Assembly (NCBI GenBank): GCA_013350335.1 | Contig: CM023532.1 | Span: 96,382,786-96,446,785, forward strand | Length of the DNA: 64,000 nt | Source: Chimonanthus salicifolius | Lineage: Eukaryota > Streptophyta > Magnoliopsida > Laurales > Calycanthaceae | Reading direction: 5' to 3' | Shown: positions 10,764 through 20,968 of the stretch, one piece after another | Numbering within the stretch: the stretch's first letter is position 1 | Layout of the letters: each line of letters begins with the position of its first letter | Program-made: the position numbers and the translations under genes | The notes under the pieces: model-generated | What the model was told of the DNA's origin: nothing | Database searches by the model: none | What the model saw: the letters and a program-made list of their open reading frames with translations, nothing else

Positions 10764-12063
10764 TTCTTCCCCGCTCAACCAGAAGAAAGGAAAGGAGAAA
10801 ATGACATCGCAGGAAGAAAGCCAAAAGGTTTTTACACCATCTAAAGATTCTAGCCAGTCAGAATTATATCATTACACTGGTTACAAAGTATTTGTTACAT
10901 CAGACTGTCTTATGGAAGAAAGGTCTGTAGAAGATAATGTGCATTTCCTCTTTGGAAAAGGTCTTCATTATTATTCTCTTAATAAGAAGAAAACCAGAGA
11001 ATGGTATCTTAATATTTTGCACCAAACGAAAAGTGTCCTCATTTTCCACAACAAAAATCCGAATGGTATCATCACTTATTGAAAATTTACCATTCTTAAA
11101 ATCCTTACTGAAGAAGATTGGGATGGTCCCTTATACATGACTCGTTCAGTTCAGCTTTATAATTCCACTGATCATTTCAATTATTGGGATTATATGGATG
11201 CATGGAAATTTGCTTTATTGTGGCAAAACCGCCAATATAGCCATTCTTGGTTCATCAGGTTTAAAGAAGAAAGTCCTAATGTTGTTCCTATTCACCGCAA
11301 TTTCCCTTCATGGTTCTTATTTGGATGGTGGACCCATTTTGGTGCTTCTCAAAAAATTCTTCCTGATAATTTCCGTTACCTATTTATTAAAATTTTCCAG
11401 GTTGAAGAAAAGGTTCCTTATGAAGTTTTTAATGTTTCTCGTTTCTTTGCAAAATTCCATATCCCTTATGTTCTCCAATGGAAATTTGAAGTTAAGAAAG
11501 ATTCATATGGTCTTCAATCTCTCTACCAGACTACTTACCAAAATTGGTGGCCAAAAATTGAGAATGACACGTATGAGAGAATTTTGAATCAAATCTCTCC
11601 TCCTGAAAAAATCCATAAGCCAATTACAGATGAAAAGGCCCACGAGAATAAAATGCTCATGGCTGATCTTTCGGCCAAGAAAATTGCTAAAGAAATTGCT
11701 TGAGAAAGATCTCTCGAGCCCATGGATGTTCTTGTTGAATCTGTTAATTTTGAAGAAAAGATTAAACAGATTTTAGAAGAGTATCTTTCTAAGAAGAAAG
11801 AAGGTTTGCATGATTGGGATAGTAATCATGACCCTGACGAAAAAATTGATGACGAAGATGTGTCTCTTGAAAAGCTTAATCCTCGTTGGGATCCTGATTC
11901 TTGTGTGAATCCTGATGGTTCTGTCACTGAATTTCTCAGAGGTGGAAAATTTTGGTATACTTCTCCTTCAACTAAAGATGATAAAGAAAAGGAATCTATG
12001 CTAGCTGAGCTGTTCTGCAAGAATTTCACAAAAGCCAAAAAATTGATGAAAAAGAATATGTAA
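10753..12063 (+). pseudogene. EPRV1 last ORF (436 codons, two stops)
   Basis: The ATG at 10753 lies inside the end of the RNase H frame. The frame keeps phase over 1311 nt to TAA and is broken only by TGA at 11080-11082 and TGA at 11701-11703. EPRV2 has Ser (TCA) and Arg (CGA) at those codons. The protein has a Ser/Lys-rich start, a Trp- and Tyr-rich central domain (NWWPKIENDTYERI), and an acidic C-terminus ending in a KAKKLMKKN helix. Its place after the polyprotein matches RTBV ORF4 and the second ORF of florendoviruses. Function is not established here; I recognise no catalytic motif. Confidence 0.75.
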
Positions 12064-12084
12064 TGAAGATCTTGTCAGCCAATT

Positions 12085-12095
12085 TGGTATCAGAG
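12085..12095 (+). promoter_or_regulatory. Primer-binding-site match for tRNA-iMet at the EPRV1 end
   Basis: TGGTATCAGAG matches the plant initiator-Met tRNA primer binding site used by caulimovirids (TGGTATCAGAGC) over 11 bases. It lies 21 nt after the last ORF. Directly after it the sequence jumps to coat protein sequence homologous to position 7668. The normal place of this site is in the leader downstream of the transcription start, so its place here is unusual and may reflect the recombination. Confidence 0.5.
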
Positions 12096-12719
12096 ATTAT
12101 AAAGCCTTGACCTTTGGAGGAATTATTCAAAGAATTAACAAAGTTGGTATTAACGTTTGTACAGACCTCAAAATCAGTAGACAAGCTGAAAAGGCAAGAA
12201 AATATTCAAGAAACAAAGAATTAGGAGATTTTTGTTTTCAATTTGGCCTTGACCAAACAGCTGAATCCAAAAGAAAGCCATCTCGTTCAAGATTTAGTCC
12301 AGATAGGAGAAATAAAACATTGAAAAAATACAAATATAAAGGCAATAAATATAGGAGAAAATTCAGAGAAAAACCCCATGAAACTTTCATGTTTAAGGGA
12401 AAACCCAAAGGCTACCCTAGCCGAAAGAAAACAAGAGAAAAGGAACACACTTGTTACTCATGTGGACAAAATGGTCATTATTCAAACAAATGTCCCCAAA
12501 AGGGAAAATCCTCTAAGAAGAAGGTTGGAAATATTACCTATGGAGCAGATGAATATTACTCCAGTCAACATAATGAAGAAGAAAATGAATATAATTCCCT
12601 TACATAATATGACAATTCTAGTCAGGAAAATAAACTTCCTCATGTTCAACTTATCAAACAATTTCAAGGCTTGTTTTTGTATTTCTGATTAAAATGATTC
12701 AAGTGATGAATGGTCATTA
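12096..12719 (+). pseudogene. Second coat protein fragment, left part
   Basis: Homologous to 7668-8316 of EPRV1 and very similar to it. It includes the zinc knuckle at 12452-12493 (CYSCGQNGHYSNKC). It is open from 12107 to a stop at 12605-12607. The junction with the preceding sequence occurs at AGATTATAAAG. The right part resumes at 16938 after the solo LTR. It lacks the acidic stretch present at about 8113-8145 of EPRV1 (a small deletion). Confidence 0.85.
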
Positions 12720-15700
12720 TGTAACGCCCCGCCCTTTTTCACTCGCTTCTTCCCGTAAATCAGAGTCTATTTTTTTTATAACAAAGCAGAGCGATAGAAA
12801 GCGGGACGTCACGACGCGAGCTAAGTCCGAACTTCTAAAGTCCGACCCTTAACTTGCCAACCCTATGTGTGCATGGACTCAGTCCATGAAAACGGTTCAC
12901 ACATAGCAATATAAACATGTGGAATAAAAATCATAACATGCGGAAACATAATAGAACACAGTTCTATTCCATTCAGATAGCAAAGTGCGTCAAGTCCTTA
13001 ATCATCATTATCATGACGCAATTATCAAATAAAACATCCAACCATAGCAAATTCATCTAAGTTATTACAATCTGAATTCTAGATACTCAAAATACAAGCC
13101 CATGAGTATCTTAAACAAAATATAAACTAAATCATCCAAGCTCCTATGCCTGGTCCGTTTCATGTTCATCGTTCCCCTCGTTTCCTGTATCATCCACTAA
13201 GGTAGAAGTAGGGCGTTAAAACAAACACGCCCAATAGGTATTCCAATTAGGGTTAACACATGGGTTAGTAGCAAAAATTCAGATATAATATATATCAAAA
13301 CCAGTTATAATAAATCATCCCATACTTATAAAGCATCGCATCCAAAACAGTGTATGATAATAGAGGTCCAATCATACCGATAAAAACTAGAAACCTTGCA
13401 TGATAATAAATATCATAATCATGCCGAATCAATGCCATGCCATGCTATCATATGCAATGAGTCCCACCCATCACAAAACATCCTCTTGATGGAAAGCTCC
13501 TCATCAAGGTATCCCCCATGATTCTATTACGGACGTCCCGACGGAGTGTGGATCTCCGGTTACATTTCATACACAGTATCCTCTTGATGGAATTCTCATC
13601 ATCAAGGTATCCCCCCACGAGTGTTTTACGGACGCCCCGACAGAGTGTGGGTCCCCGGTTACCTGTTCATCCCTCCCATATCATGCATGAAATGCAAATG
13701 CCAACATGCTATGTAGAAATACAAATCATAGCATTTAAAACTAACATTTAAACCACATGCTATTTTATCATATAAACATAGCATTTAAAATCACAATTTG
13801 AAACATATCCTTTGCAACTTATATTCATCAAAAATAAGATAAAACAATGCACATAAACCCATGGTTTCAAAGAGGTGGAATCTTACCAAAGACCGCTAAC
13901 GTGTTCTTGCGTCTTTCGTCCGGTAACCGCTCACGATCGTAAACACCCTGTAAGGTCCCGTTACCTTATAATATAAAATCAATCAAAACCAAATCCCACT
14001 TGATTTACAATAATGTTTAAGTCCATAAACACAATAATCATGGGGTTCGGCCATACACCATGGCCGAACCCATGGTTTATCATTTTCAGCCGATATTACC
14101 AAATTATCATTGGTCTAATCTTTAGTTAATATATCTTTTTAATAAACCAAACATAGTCCCTATGTCCACCAAACATTCTCCATGGGGTTCGGCTATACAC
14201 CATGGCCGAACCCATAGTCCATTATTTTTACTTAATTACCAAAATGCCATTATACCTAATAACATGACCAATTACATAAACCATGAACGTAGGTCTATAT
14301 GTAATTAAATCCCTCATTACCTTAAACATGCATAATCACTCTAAGTGTCCTTAAAATATTCCAACACATGGTCCATCAAATAATTCATGGGGTTCGGCCA
14401 TACACCATGGCCGAACCCTATATCCATTATTTTGACCTATTTACAATCTTGCAATTTCTTCCAACAACTTAGGCTTAGGTTCCAACACATAGGTCCATTT
14501 ATTTATTTTAAACATTCATAACACTCCCAAATAACCCTTTAAAATAATTCATAACTGATTCCATCAACTTATGTTTGAGTTTCAAAACATAGTTCCATTA
14601 ATTCTATGTAATTACCATATTGTCATCCAAGGCTATAATTCCATTATTCTCACCCTTCATCCCTTGGTTTGGTGAACCATTCATTAAAATTATGCAAAGA
14701 CCCAAACATGGCCCATTAACAAGTTCATGGGGTTCGGCCATACACCATAGCCGAACCCTTGATGTTTCTTTTCCAACTTTTCTTTTCAATGGTTCACCAA
14801 CTTAGGTCCATAAACCATAACCTATACTTGCATCCTCCCTTTAAAATACACATAAACATAAACCCATGAAATTTGTTCATGGGGTTTCGGCCATACACAT
14901 GGCCGAACCCATGATGTCTAAGTCCCAATTATTTTCATTGCAACCATTATTAGAAAATCCATAATTAACAAGTCCATAATTAGATAGTTTCCAAATTTAT
15001 CATGCATCCTTCCATAATTAGATAGTTTCCAACTTAATCATCAATCCTTCCATAATTAGAAGGTTTCCAATTTAATCTCCACCTTCCAAAAACAATCCAT
15101 TCCTTCCATTCTTGGATCCTTTCTAAATTAATATCCAACTCCATAATTAGAAAGTTTCCAAACTGAGCATCCATCATTCCATAAAATTAATTAAACTCTA
15201 ACAACCATACTAAAACAACTCCATGGGGTTCGGCTATACACCATGGCCGAACCCTATGGTTCACAATCCTCCTTCTACAAATTATTAAACATTGATCTTA
15301 CATTTAATCCATTAAAATCCAATAAGACGCATTCAATTTATTCATGATTCTTATCCATTTAATCCTTTCAAAAATCATATAACATTAACATCAACTCTTA
15401 TTTAAAATTAACCAATGACCTTTCATGGGGTTCGGCCATACACCATGGTCGAACCCTATGGTTCATCCATGATCATCTCCATGTAAACCTTTTAAGATAT
15501 GAATAATCTTCCATGGAGTTCAACCTCCAAAAACCCATAAATCAAACCATGTCTTTCCATGGTTTCCATCTTTCAAACTTTAATTAAATTACCATAGTCC
15601 TTCCATATTTTTTCATCAAACGGTTCATAATTGTCCATTCATTTTAATCAATTAAAATCCATAAATATAGTTGGTGGGGTTCGGCCATACACCATATCCG

Positions 15701-16937
15701 AACCTCACCTCTTCTTTTCTATTCTTTTGATCCAACATCCTAGCCATAATAAAATCATGGTTCGGCCATGCAATGGCCGACCCACATCCCTAACCATATC
15801 TCCATTTAAAAATCCTCTTAATTATTCCATGGTTTTCAACCCAAAAACCCATAATTTAAACCATGATCTTCTACCAATTTTCCTCCATTGGGTTCGGCCA
15901 TGGTTCCTCGAGTCCTTCGGTTTGTTCTTGCTCTTTCAATCCGTTCCTTCCTTGGCCTTCTCTCCTCCTTGCTGGCTGCCCTTCCTTCTCTTTGTTATGC
16001 CGAGAATACCTTATTACCAATATGCAAACCAGCGCCAAGACCCTTGCATTGTGCATTGCCGTGAGCCTCTCCTTCTCTCCTTTTATTTACCTCTATTCGG
16101 TCCTATCTTGCTATGATAGCAAGTAATATTTTCAGCCGTGTATTATACATAGGCATTGCCTTGAGCCCATCTCTTAATTAGTGTGTGCCGTGCACCCTTG
16201 GTGCCTTTTCCTTATAAGACTCCCCTTGGTCCTATTTTTAGAAGATGTTGAGATAGTAATTGTCTTGTGTGCCCTTTCCTTATTGCCTTTCTATAAAACC
16301 TTCCAATTAATCCTATCTTAGAATGTGCCATGTTAAATAATTCTCCTTTCACTTGATAATGCCGTGTGCCCCTTTATCTCTCTAAGATAGCAAGTGCCAT
16401 GCGCCCCTTTGTTGTGTCTTACTTAGAAGTTGCCGAGCTTCCAATTTGACAATTGTCTAAATGTAGCTCTCATCAAGGGAAAGACCCCCTTTTTAAAATG
16501 ATCCTAGATATTCATATCTCTTCATGCGACCAAGCTATCTATATTTATTTATAGACATCTTATTATTTAGCAATCCTTTATTTAAGATATTCTAGCACCT
16601 CAGGCGCATATCTCATTAGATTAGATAACTTCCTCATTTGGTTTGGACAATCGGATGCCATTACCTAATTCATCTTATCCCAACATGTGGCCCATTTTGG
16701 GACCATCCCAAAATCTTTCATGCGTATGAAATTAATTCAAATCCCTTATTTATATATATTGCATTACTAATTAAATCTAGTCCCGTTTAATTCATTTGAA
16801 ACCATTTACCAAAATCCGTTGGGTCTTTATTGGGCAATGACCCAACATTTTACCCATCTAAGGTCCCTATCTAAAATTCATTAATTAAATGGGTAATTTC
16901 CGTAAATATTTATAACTTGAAAATTCGGGGTGTTACA
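12720..16937 (-). mobile_element. Solo LTR (4218 bp) of the gypsy family, TSD CATTA
   Basis: It begins TGTAACGCCC and ends GGGTGTTACA and is flanked by CATTA at 12715-12719 and 16938-16942. Removing one CATTA rejoins coat protein sequence exactly as in the other copy near 8316. No internal region or pol coding is present. The body is homologous to the LTRs at 34663 and 41507. It is longer mainly because it carries more hairpin modules (14043, 14183, 14389, 14727, 14880, 15225, 15426, 15675 and others). The sense strand is inferred to be - from the complete element at 34663-43990. Confidence 0.95.
13485..13664. repeat. Two tandem LTR subrepeats with a small stem-loop
   Basis: Two units of about 97 bp start at 13485 and 13582. 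Each has CTTGATG and CATCAAG arms, followed by a conserved GACGGAGTGTGG-type segment. The same subrepeat occurs three times at 35322-35534, twice at 42140-42277, and in altered form at 51514-51765. Confidence 0.8.
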
Positions 16938-17322
16938 CATTACCATCAGATGATGATATTGGTTTTGGTATCCACATTCGTGTCCTCACAGCCCCTCAAA
17001 AGTTGCTCCTTGAAATGATTGATAGTATTCCTAACCCGGAGAAAAAAGTTCAAATTTTAAATCAAATTTCAAAATTTGGGGAGGAAGAGGCAGAAAGTTC
17101 AAATCCACCACAAAGAAATGTTAAAATTTTAGGTAAAAATGATGATGAAGATATTCCCTTTTATCCAAAACCACCAAAAGGAAGATTTCACACGCCTAGC
17201 TATTTCATTATAGATCTCATGAACAAAGCTGAAAAAATCCAAGCGATCAATAAACCGTTAACTCTTTCAAATCTGCAAAAAGAACTAAATTGTCAAAAAA
17301 GGGAACTCCGAGAATTAAGATT
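16938..17322 (+). pseudogene. Second coat protein fragment, right part
   Basis: Continues the fragment interrupted at 12719. It is homologous to about 8312-8698 and includes the acidic and coiled-coil end of the coat region (open from 17003). It ends abruptly inside the LRELR segment, where the homology flips to the opposite strand. Confidence 0.85.
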
Positions 17323-17323
17323 T

Positions 17324-17508
17324 GTTTTGATTCTTTTGTGGTTTCCATCGGAACCATGCCTATTCTAATGATGTTTAGATCGGCACCAGTATCGATGACA
17401 GCATTCACTATTTTCTCATAATTTTTAATTTTGATTTTCACCTGGACTCTCCACTGTTGGAAGACACATTTTGTTGGAATGACATCAGTGGAGACACTGT
17501 TGATTTCT
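17324..17508 (-). pseudogene. Inverted CP/protease boundary fragment
   Basis: About 185 bp homologous to 8810-8993 of EPRV1 but on the opposite strand. It encodes the CP end and the protease start with VIDTGADLNIIRIG, the usual DTGA form. The codon at the CP/PR boundary is CAG, whereas EPRV1 and EPRV2 both have TAG. It joins minisatellite at about 17516. Confidence 0.85.
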
Positions 17509-17515
17509 CCGTTAA

Positions 17516-17740
17516 TTTGACCAGTTTATCTAATTTGTCCAATTCGTCAAGTTTGTGCAATTGGTAAGTTTGTCTACTTTGTCGAGTTGGTCCCACTGAG
17601 CCAATTTGTGCAGTTTCTCCAGTTCGTCCAGTTTGTCCAGTTAGTCCACTTTTTCCAGTTTGCCCACTTTCTACAGTTCATCCACTTTGTCATGTTTGTC
17701 TACTTTTTCCAATTCGTCCTCGTCCAGTTTGCTACAATGA
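17516..17740 (+). repeat. 9-bp minisatellite, middle tract
   Basis: About 225 bp of TTTGTCCAG-type units, more degenerate than the other two tracts. It separates the rearranged EPRV piece on the left from the 3' end of EPRV2 on the right and has the same + orientation as the other tracts. Confidence 0.9.
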
Positions 17741-17759
17741 CAAGAATCATCTCAAATAT

Positions 17760-19076
17760 TCAAATCTTCTTTTTCATTAATTCCTTAGCTTTAGCAGAAT
17801 TTTTTCGAAATAATTTAGCTAACCGAGATTCCTTTTCAACTTCTTTTTCTTTTCCTTTGTCTTTTGCTGAAGAATACCAAAACTTTCCACCACGAAGGTA
17901 TTCAGAAACGGATCCGTCAGGATTAATATGAGAGTTAGGGTCCCACCGAGGATGGAGATCTTCAAGGGGCACAACTTCATTATCAAGATTTTCTTCTGGA
18001 TCATGATTACTATCCAATCATGATCACCAACCTTTTTCTTTGGGAGATACGCTTCTAAAATTTGTTTAATCTTTTCTTCAAAATGACGGAGTCAACAGAC
18101 ATGTCCATTGGCTCAAGAGATTTTTCTCGAGCAATTTCTTTGGCAATCATTTTGGCCAAAAGATCAGCCATGACCATTTCATTCTCAAAAGGTTTTTCTT
18201 CAGGAAGAGGAATTTCTTCTTTAACAGGAGGAGAGATTTGATTCAGAATTCTCTCATAAGTATCATTTTCAATCTTAGGCCACCACTTTTGGTAAAAAGT
18301 CTGGTACAAAGATGGAAGATTGAAAAAATTCTTTTTTACTTCAAACTTCCACTGGAAAATGTATGGAATATGGAACTTTGCAAAGAAGCGAAGAACATTA
18401 AATGCTTCACAAGGAACGTTTTCTTCTACTTCACAGAACTTTATAAATAAATAACGAAAAATTATCAGGAAAGATTTTCTGAGAAACACCAAAATATGAC
18501 CACCAAGTGAAGAGAAACCAAGATGGGAAATTACGATGAATGGAAGTGACATTAGGACTTTCTTCTTTAAATCTGATGAACCAGGAATGACTATACTGGT
18601 GATTTTGCCACATCAAAGCAAATTTTCAGGCATCAATATAGTCCCAATAATTAAAGAACTCAGTCGAATTGTATAATTGGACTGATTTTGTCATGTATAG
18701 GGGACCATCCCAATCTTCCTCAGTAAGGATTTTGAGAATAGTGAACTTTGAATAAGTGATGATACCATTTGCATTCTTATTGTGGAAGATGAGGATACTT
18801 TTCGTCTGATGCAAAATATTGAGATACCAATCTCTGGTTTCCTTTTATCAGGGGAATAATAATGAAGCCCCTTGCCAAAGAGAAAATAAACATTATCTTC
18901 TACAGATCTTTCTTCCATAAGACAATCTGAAGTAACAAGAATTCTGTTACCGGTGTAAGATATAATTCTGATTGACTTGGGTCTTTTGCTGGAGTAAAAC
19001 CCTTTTGGCTTTCTTCTTGATCTGCCAATTTCTCTTGCCCTTTTTTTTGCATGAAAGGGGAAGAGGTACTTGCCAT
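17760..19076 (-). pseudogene. EPRV2 last ORF, frameshifted
   Basis: It starts at ATG 19076-19074 (MASTSSP) and ends in TGA at 17762-17760 after KAKELMKKKI. It is collinear with EPRV1 10753-12063 over its whole length. Frame changes occur near 18950 (ELYLTPVTEF replaces the conserved segment), near 18780, between 18616 and 18552, and near 18050. The central Trp/Tyr-rich region and the C-terminal domain (INPDGSVSEYLRGGKFWY) are well kept. Unlike EPRV1, no polyprotein stop overlaps the ATG. Confidence 0.8.
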
Positions 19077-19155
19077 TTTGTCTTCCCTGAAGAAATTCTC
19101 TAGTAAGAAAGTCACGGAGAGAGTTAGAATTTCCATTAATGAATTCAATCTTAAA

Positions 19156-20340
19156 TTAAAAAACTGATAAAATGGCTTGCCATCTAGCAAATATTTGCTT
19201 AGAGACAAGATTTTTGACATCTTTTTCTAGAATTTCTTTTGTTGCTTTAGCATCCACTCTGATGAGAAATTCTTTGTTCAATAAATCATGTTGGAATTTC
19301 GTCACACAAATAACTATGGCAAGAACTTCCTTTTTGATGGTTGAATATTTCTTTTGTGCTTCAATCCATAATCCAGAATTAAATCTTATTAATTGTTCTT
19401 TTGAGTCCTTTTGTTGTAAGAGGATTCCACCATATCCGACATCAAAGGCATCAATTTGAACTATTTTGAAAGCTTCTGTGTCAGATAAACATCTACAAGG
19501 AAGATTTTTAACTCTTTCTTTAATCTTTTTTACTGCATTAGTGTGATGGATAGACCATTCCTGGGGATTTTTCTTTAACCTTTCTTGGAGAAGTTTTCTA
19601 TCTTTTGCCAAATCTTGATAGAAAAATCCAACATAATTTAGACATCCAAGAAATCTTTGTAGCATATTTTTATCCTTAATTTCATCGGGAAATTTATCAG
19701 CAAATTGAATAACTCTATTAGTTGGAGTTATTTTTCTGTCTTGGATCTCAAATCCTAAGAACCTGATTTTCCGCTGAAAGAGATTCATTTTTCTTTTAGA
19801 TAAAGCCAATCCATTTTCTTTTATAACTCTTTTGAAAATACTCAAATGTTTCCAATGTTGTATCACAGATTCTGAGAAGATAAGAATATCATCAATGTAA
19901 ACAATGGCAAACTGGGTGTAAGACGAGAAGATATTATTCATAATATTCTGAAATTCAGACGGAGCATTTTTTAATCCGAAAGGCATAACATTCCATTCAT
20001 AATGCCCCATTGGAACAGTGAATGCAGTTTTATATCTGTCTTCTTCTTTTATCTGGATCTGCCAAAATCCTGATTTTAAATCAAATTTTGAGAATATTTT
20101 GGCATTGTTTAATCTGTTTAGCAAATCCTGAGTATTAGGCAAAGGATACCTGATAGATTGAAGAACTTTGTTTAATGGTTTATAATTGATTACCAATCTT
20201 GGAACTCCTCTTTCGATTTCAGCGGCCTTTTCAACATAAAATGTCGTACAGCTCCAAAGGGATTTGCTTTTTCCAATTAATCCTTTCTTCAGAAGATCAT
20301 TGATTTCTTCTTGGCAAAGCTTTAAATGAGCAGCATCCAT
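19156..20340 (-). CDS. EPRV2 reverse transcriptase-RNase H, long open frame (394 aa)
   Basis: The longest surviving viral frame in the window. RT motifs are PRLVINYKPLNKV (about residues 47-59), FDLKSGFWQIQ (86-96), FGLKNAPSEFQ (121-131) and catalytic YIDDILIF (148-155). RNase H begins near QIDAFDVGYGG (295-305), with STIKKEVLAIV and RVDAKATKEIL further on. The frame also runs open upstream of the first Met through the RPSQ segment that normally precedes this Met in caulimovirid RTs. It ends by a frameshift at LSVF, just before the C-terminal end of RNase H. It has no separate start of its own, being an internal part of a polyprotein, so it is best seen as an open remnant. Confidence 0.9.
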   Translation of the reverse strand: MDAAHLKLCQEEINDLLKKGLIGKSKSLWSCTTFYVEKAAEIERGVPRLVINYKPLNKVLQSIRYPLPNTQDLLNRLNNAKIFSKFDLKSGFWQIQIKEEDRYKTAFTVPMGHYEWNVMPFGLKNAPSEFQNIMNNIFSSYTQFAIVYIDDILIFSESVIQHWKHLSIFKRVIKENGLALSKRKMNLFQRKIRFLGFEIQDRKITPTNRVIQFADKFPDEIKDKNMLQRFLGCLNYVGFFYQDLAKDRKLLQERLKKNPQEWSIHHTNAVKKIKERVKNLPCRCLSDTEAFKIVQIDAFDVGYGGILLQQKDSKEQLIRFNSGLWIEAQKKYSTIKKEVLAIVICVTKFQHDLLNKEFLIRVDAKATKEILEKDVKNLVSKQIFARWQAILSVF

Positions 20341-20590
20341 TTGGGATGGACGAGCTTTAGTAGGAATATATTTTTCATTAAAATCTTTTGCATATGGTAA
20401 TCCTACTATGTGTCTTTTTCTATCCCAAAAGGCTGATGGTAATTCAGAACAGCATTCTTCTTCAATTTGTTTGGTGAATTCTTCTAATTCTGTTTTAAAT
20501 TCTTTTTTCTCTAATTCTTTTGTTATTTGGACAGATTTAATTTCATTTTTTAGTCCATTTATGTAATTTTCTCTAGTGGCGATAACTTGA
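20341..20590 (-). pseudogene. EPRV2 PR-RT linker
   Basis: The region before the RT core encodes FWDRKRHIVGLPYAKDF and then KARPSQ, the segment that in caulimovirids precedes the RT domain. It is collinear with EPRV1 9340-9470. A stop occurs near 20600, in the part that follows the protease. Confidence 0.65.
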
Positions 20591-20968
20591 TTTATCCTTT
20601 AGATTTTCGTTTCACAAGGATCATCTATAAAATCAAGATTTACTTCAATCCCTTTTGCTATTTGTAGAAATTCCTTTTGTTGTTACAGAAAAGGCTTGGA
20701 TTTGAAGAATAAATGGAGATCCAAGGAGTACATCATTAACAATATCTTCTGACATAATAAAGGGTGAAGTAACACAGACTCCTTTCATGCAAACATGAAC
20801 ATTTGGGATTTTTTTTCTATGGAAATAGTCGTTCCATTAGCAGTAGAAATAAATTGTTTTGATTCACTTGTAAATTCAATAGGAATGATTCCAAGTCTGA
20901 TAACATTTAAGTCTGCACCAGTGTCAATTATGGCATTGACAATCTTCTCAAAGTTTTTTATTTTTATC
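20591..20968 (-). pseudogene. EPRV2 aspartic protease domain
   Basis: Opens just after the TAG at 20971-20969. It contains IIDTGADLNVIRLG with the canonical DTGA, then a flap-like TANGTTISIE segment. A frame change at an A-run near 20810 and further shifts near 20650 break the rest. It is collinear with EPRV1 8877-9330. Confidence 0.8.

Larger units (their letters stand above)
3706..12095 (+). mobile_element. EPRV1, endogenous caulimovirid, decayed
   Basis: A nearly full-length integrated pararetrovirus reading left to right. It contains an upstream region and TATA box, leader, three small ORFs, MP, CP with zinc knuckle, aspartic protease, RT, RNase H and a separate last ORF. No LTRs or integrase are present, as expected for Caulimoviridae. 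Frameshifts and stops break the polyprotein in at least eight places. It abuts minisatellite on the left. On the right it stops at a primer-binding-site-like sequence that is fused to a second EPRV piece. The gene order resembles tungroviruses and florendoviruses; the genus is not determined. Confidence 0.93.

Noticed and set aside
3706..12095. EPRV1 as an LTR retrotransposon
   Set aside because: A 30K movement protein and the MP-CP-PR-RT-RNase H order are present, while LTRs and integrase are absent, so Caulimoviridae fits better.
15631..16126. 161-codon + strand frame in the solo LTR
   Set aside because: It is a chance frame through hairpin modules and AT-rich LTR sequence and is not kept in the other LTRs.
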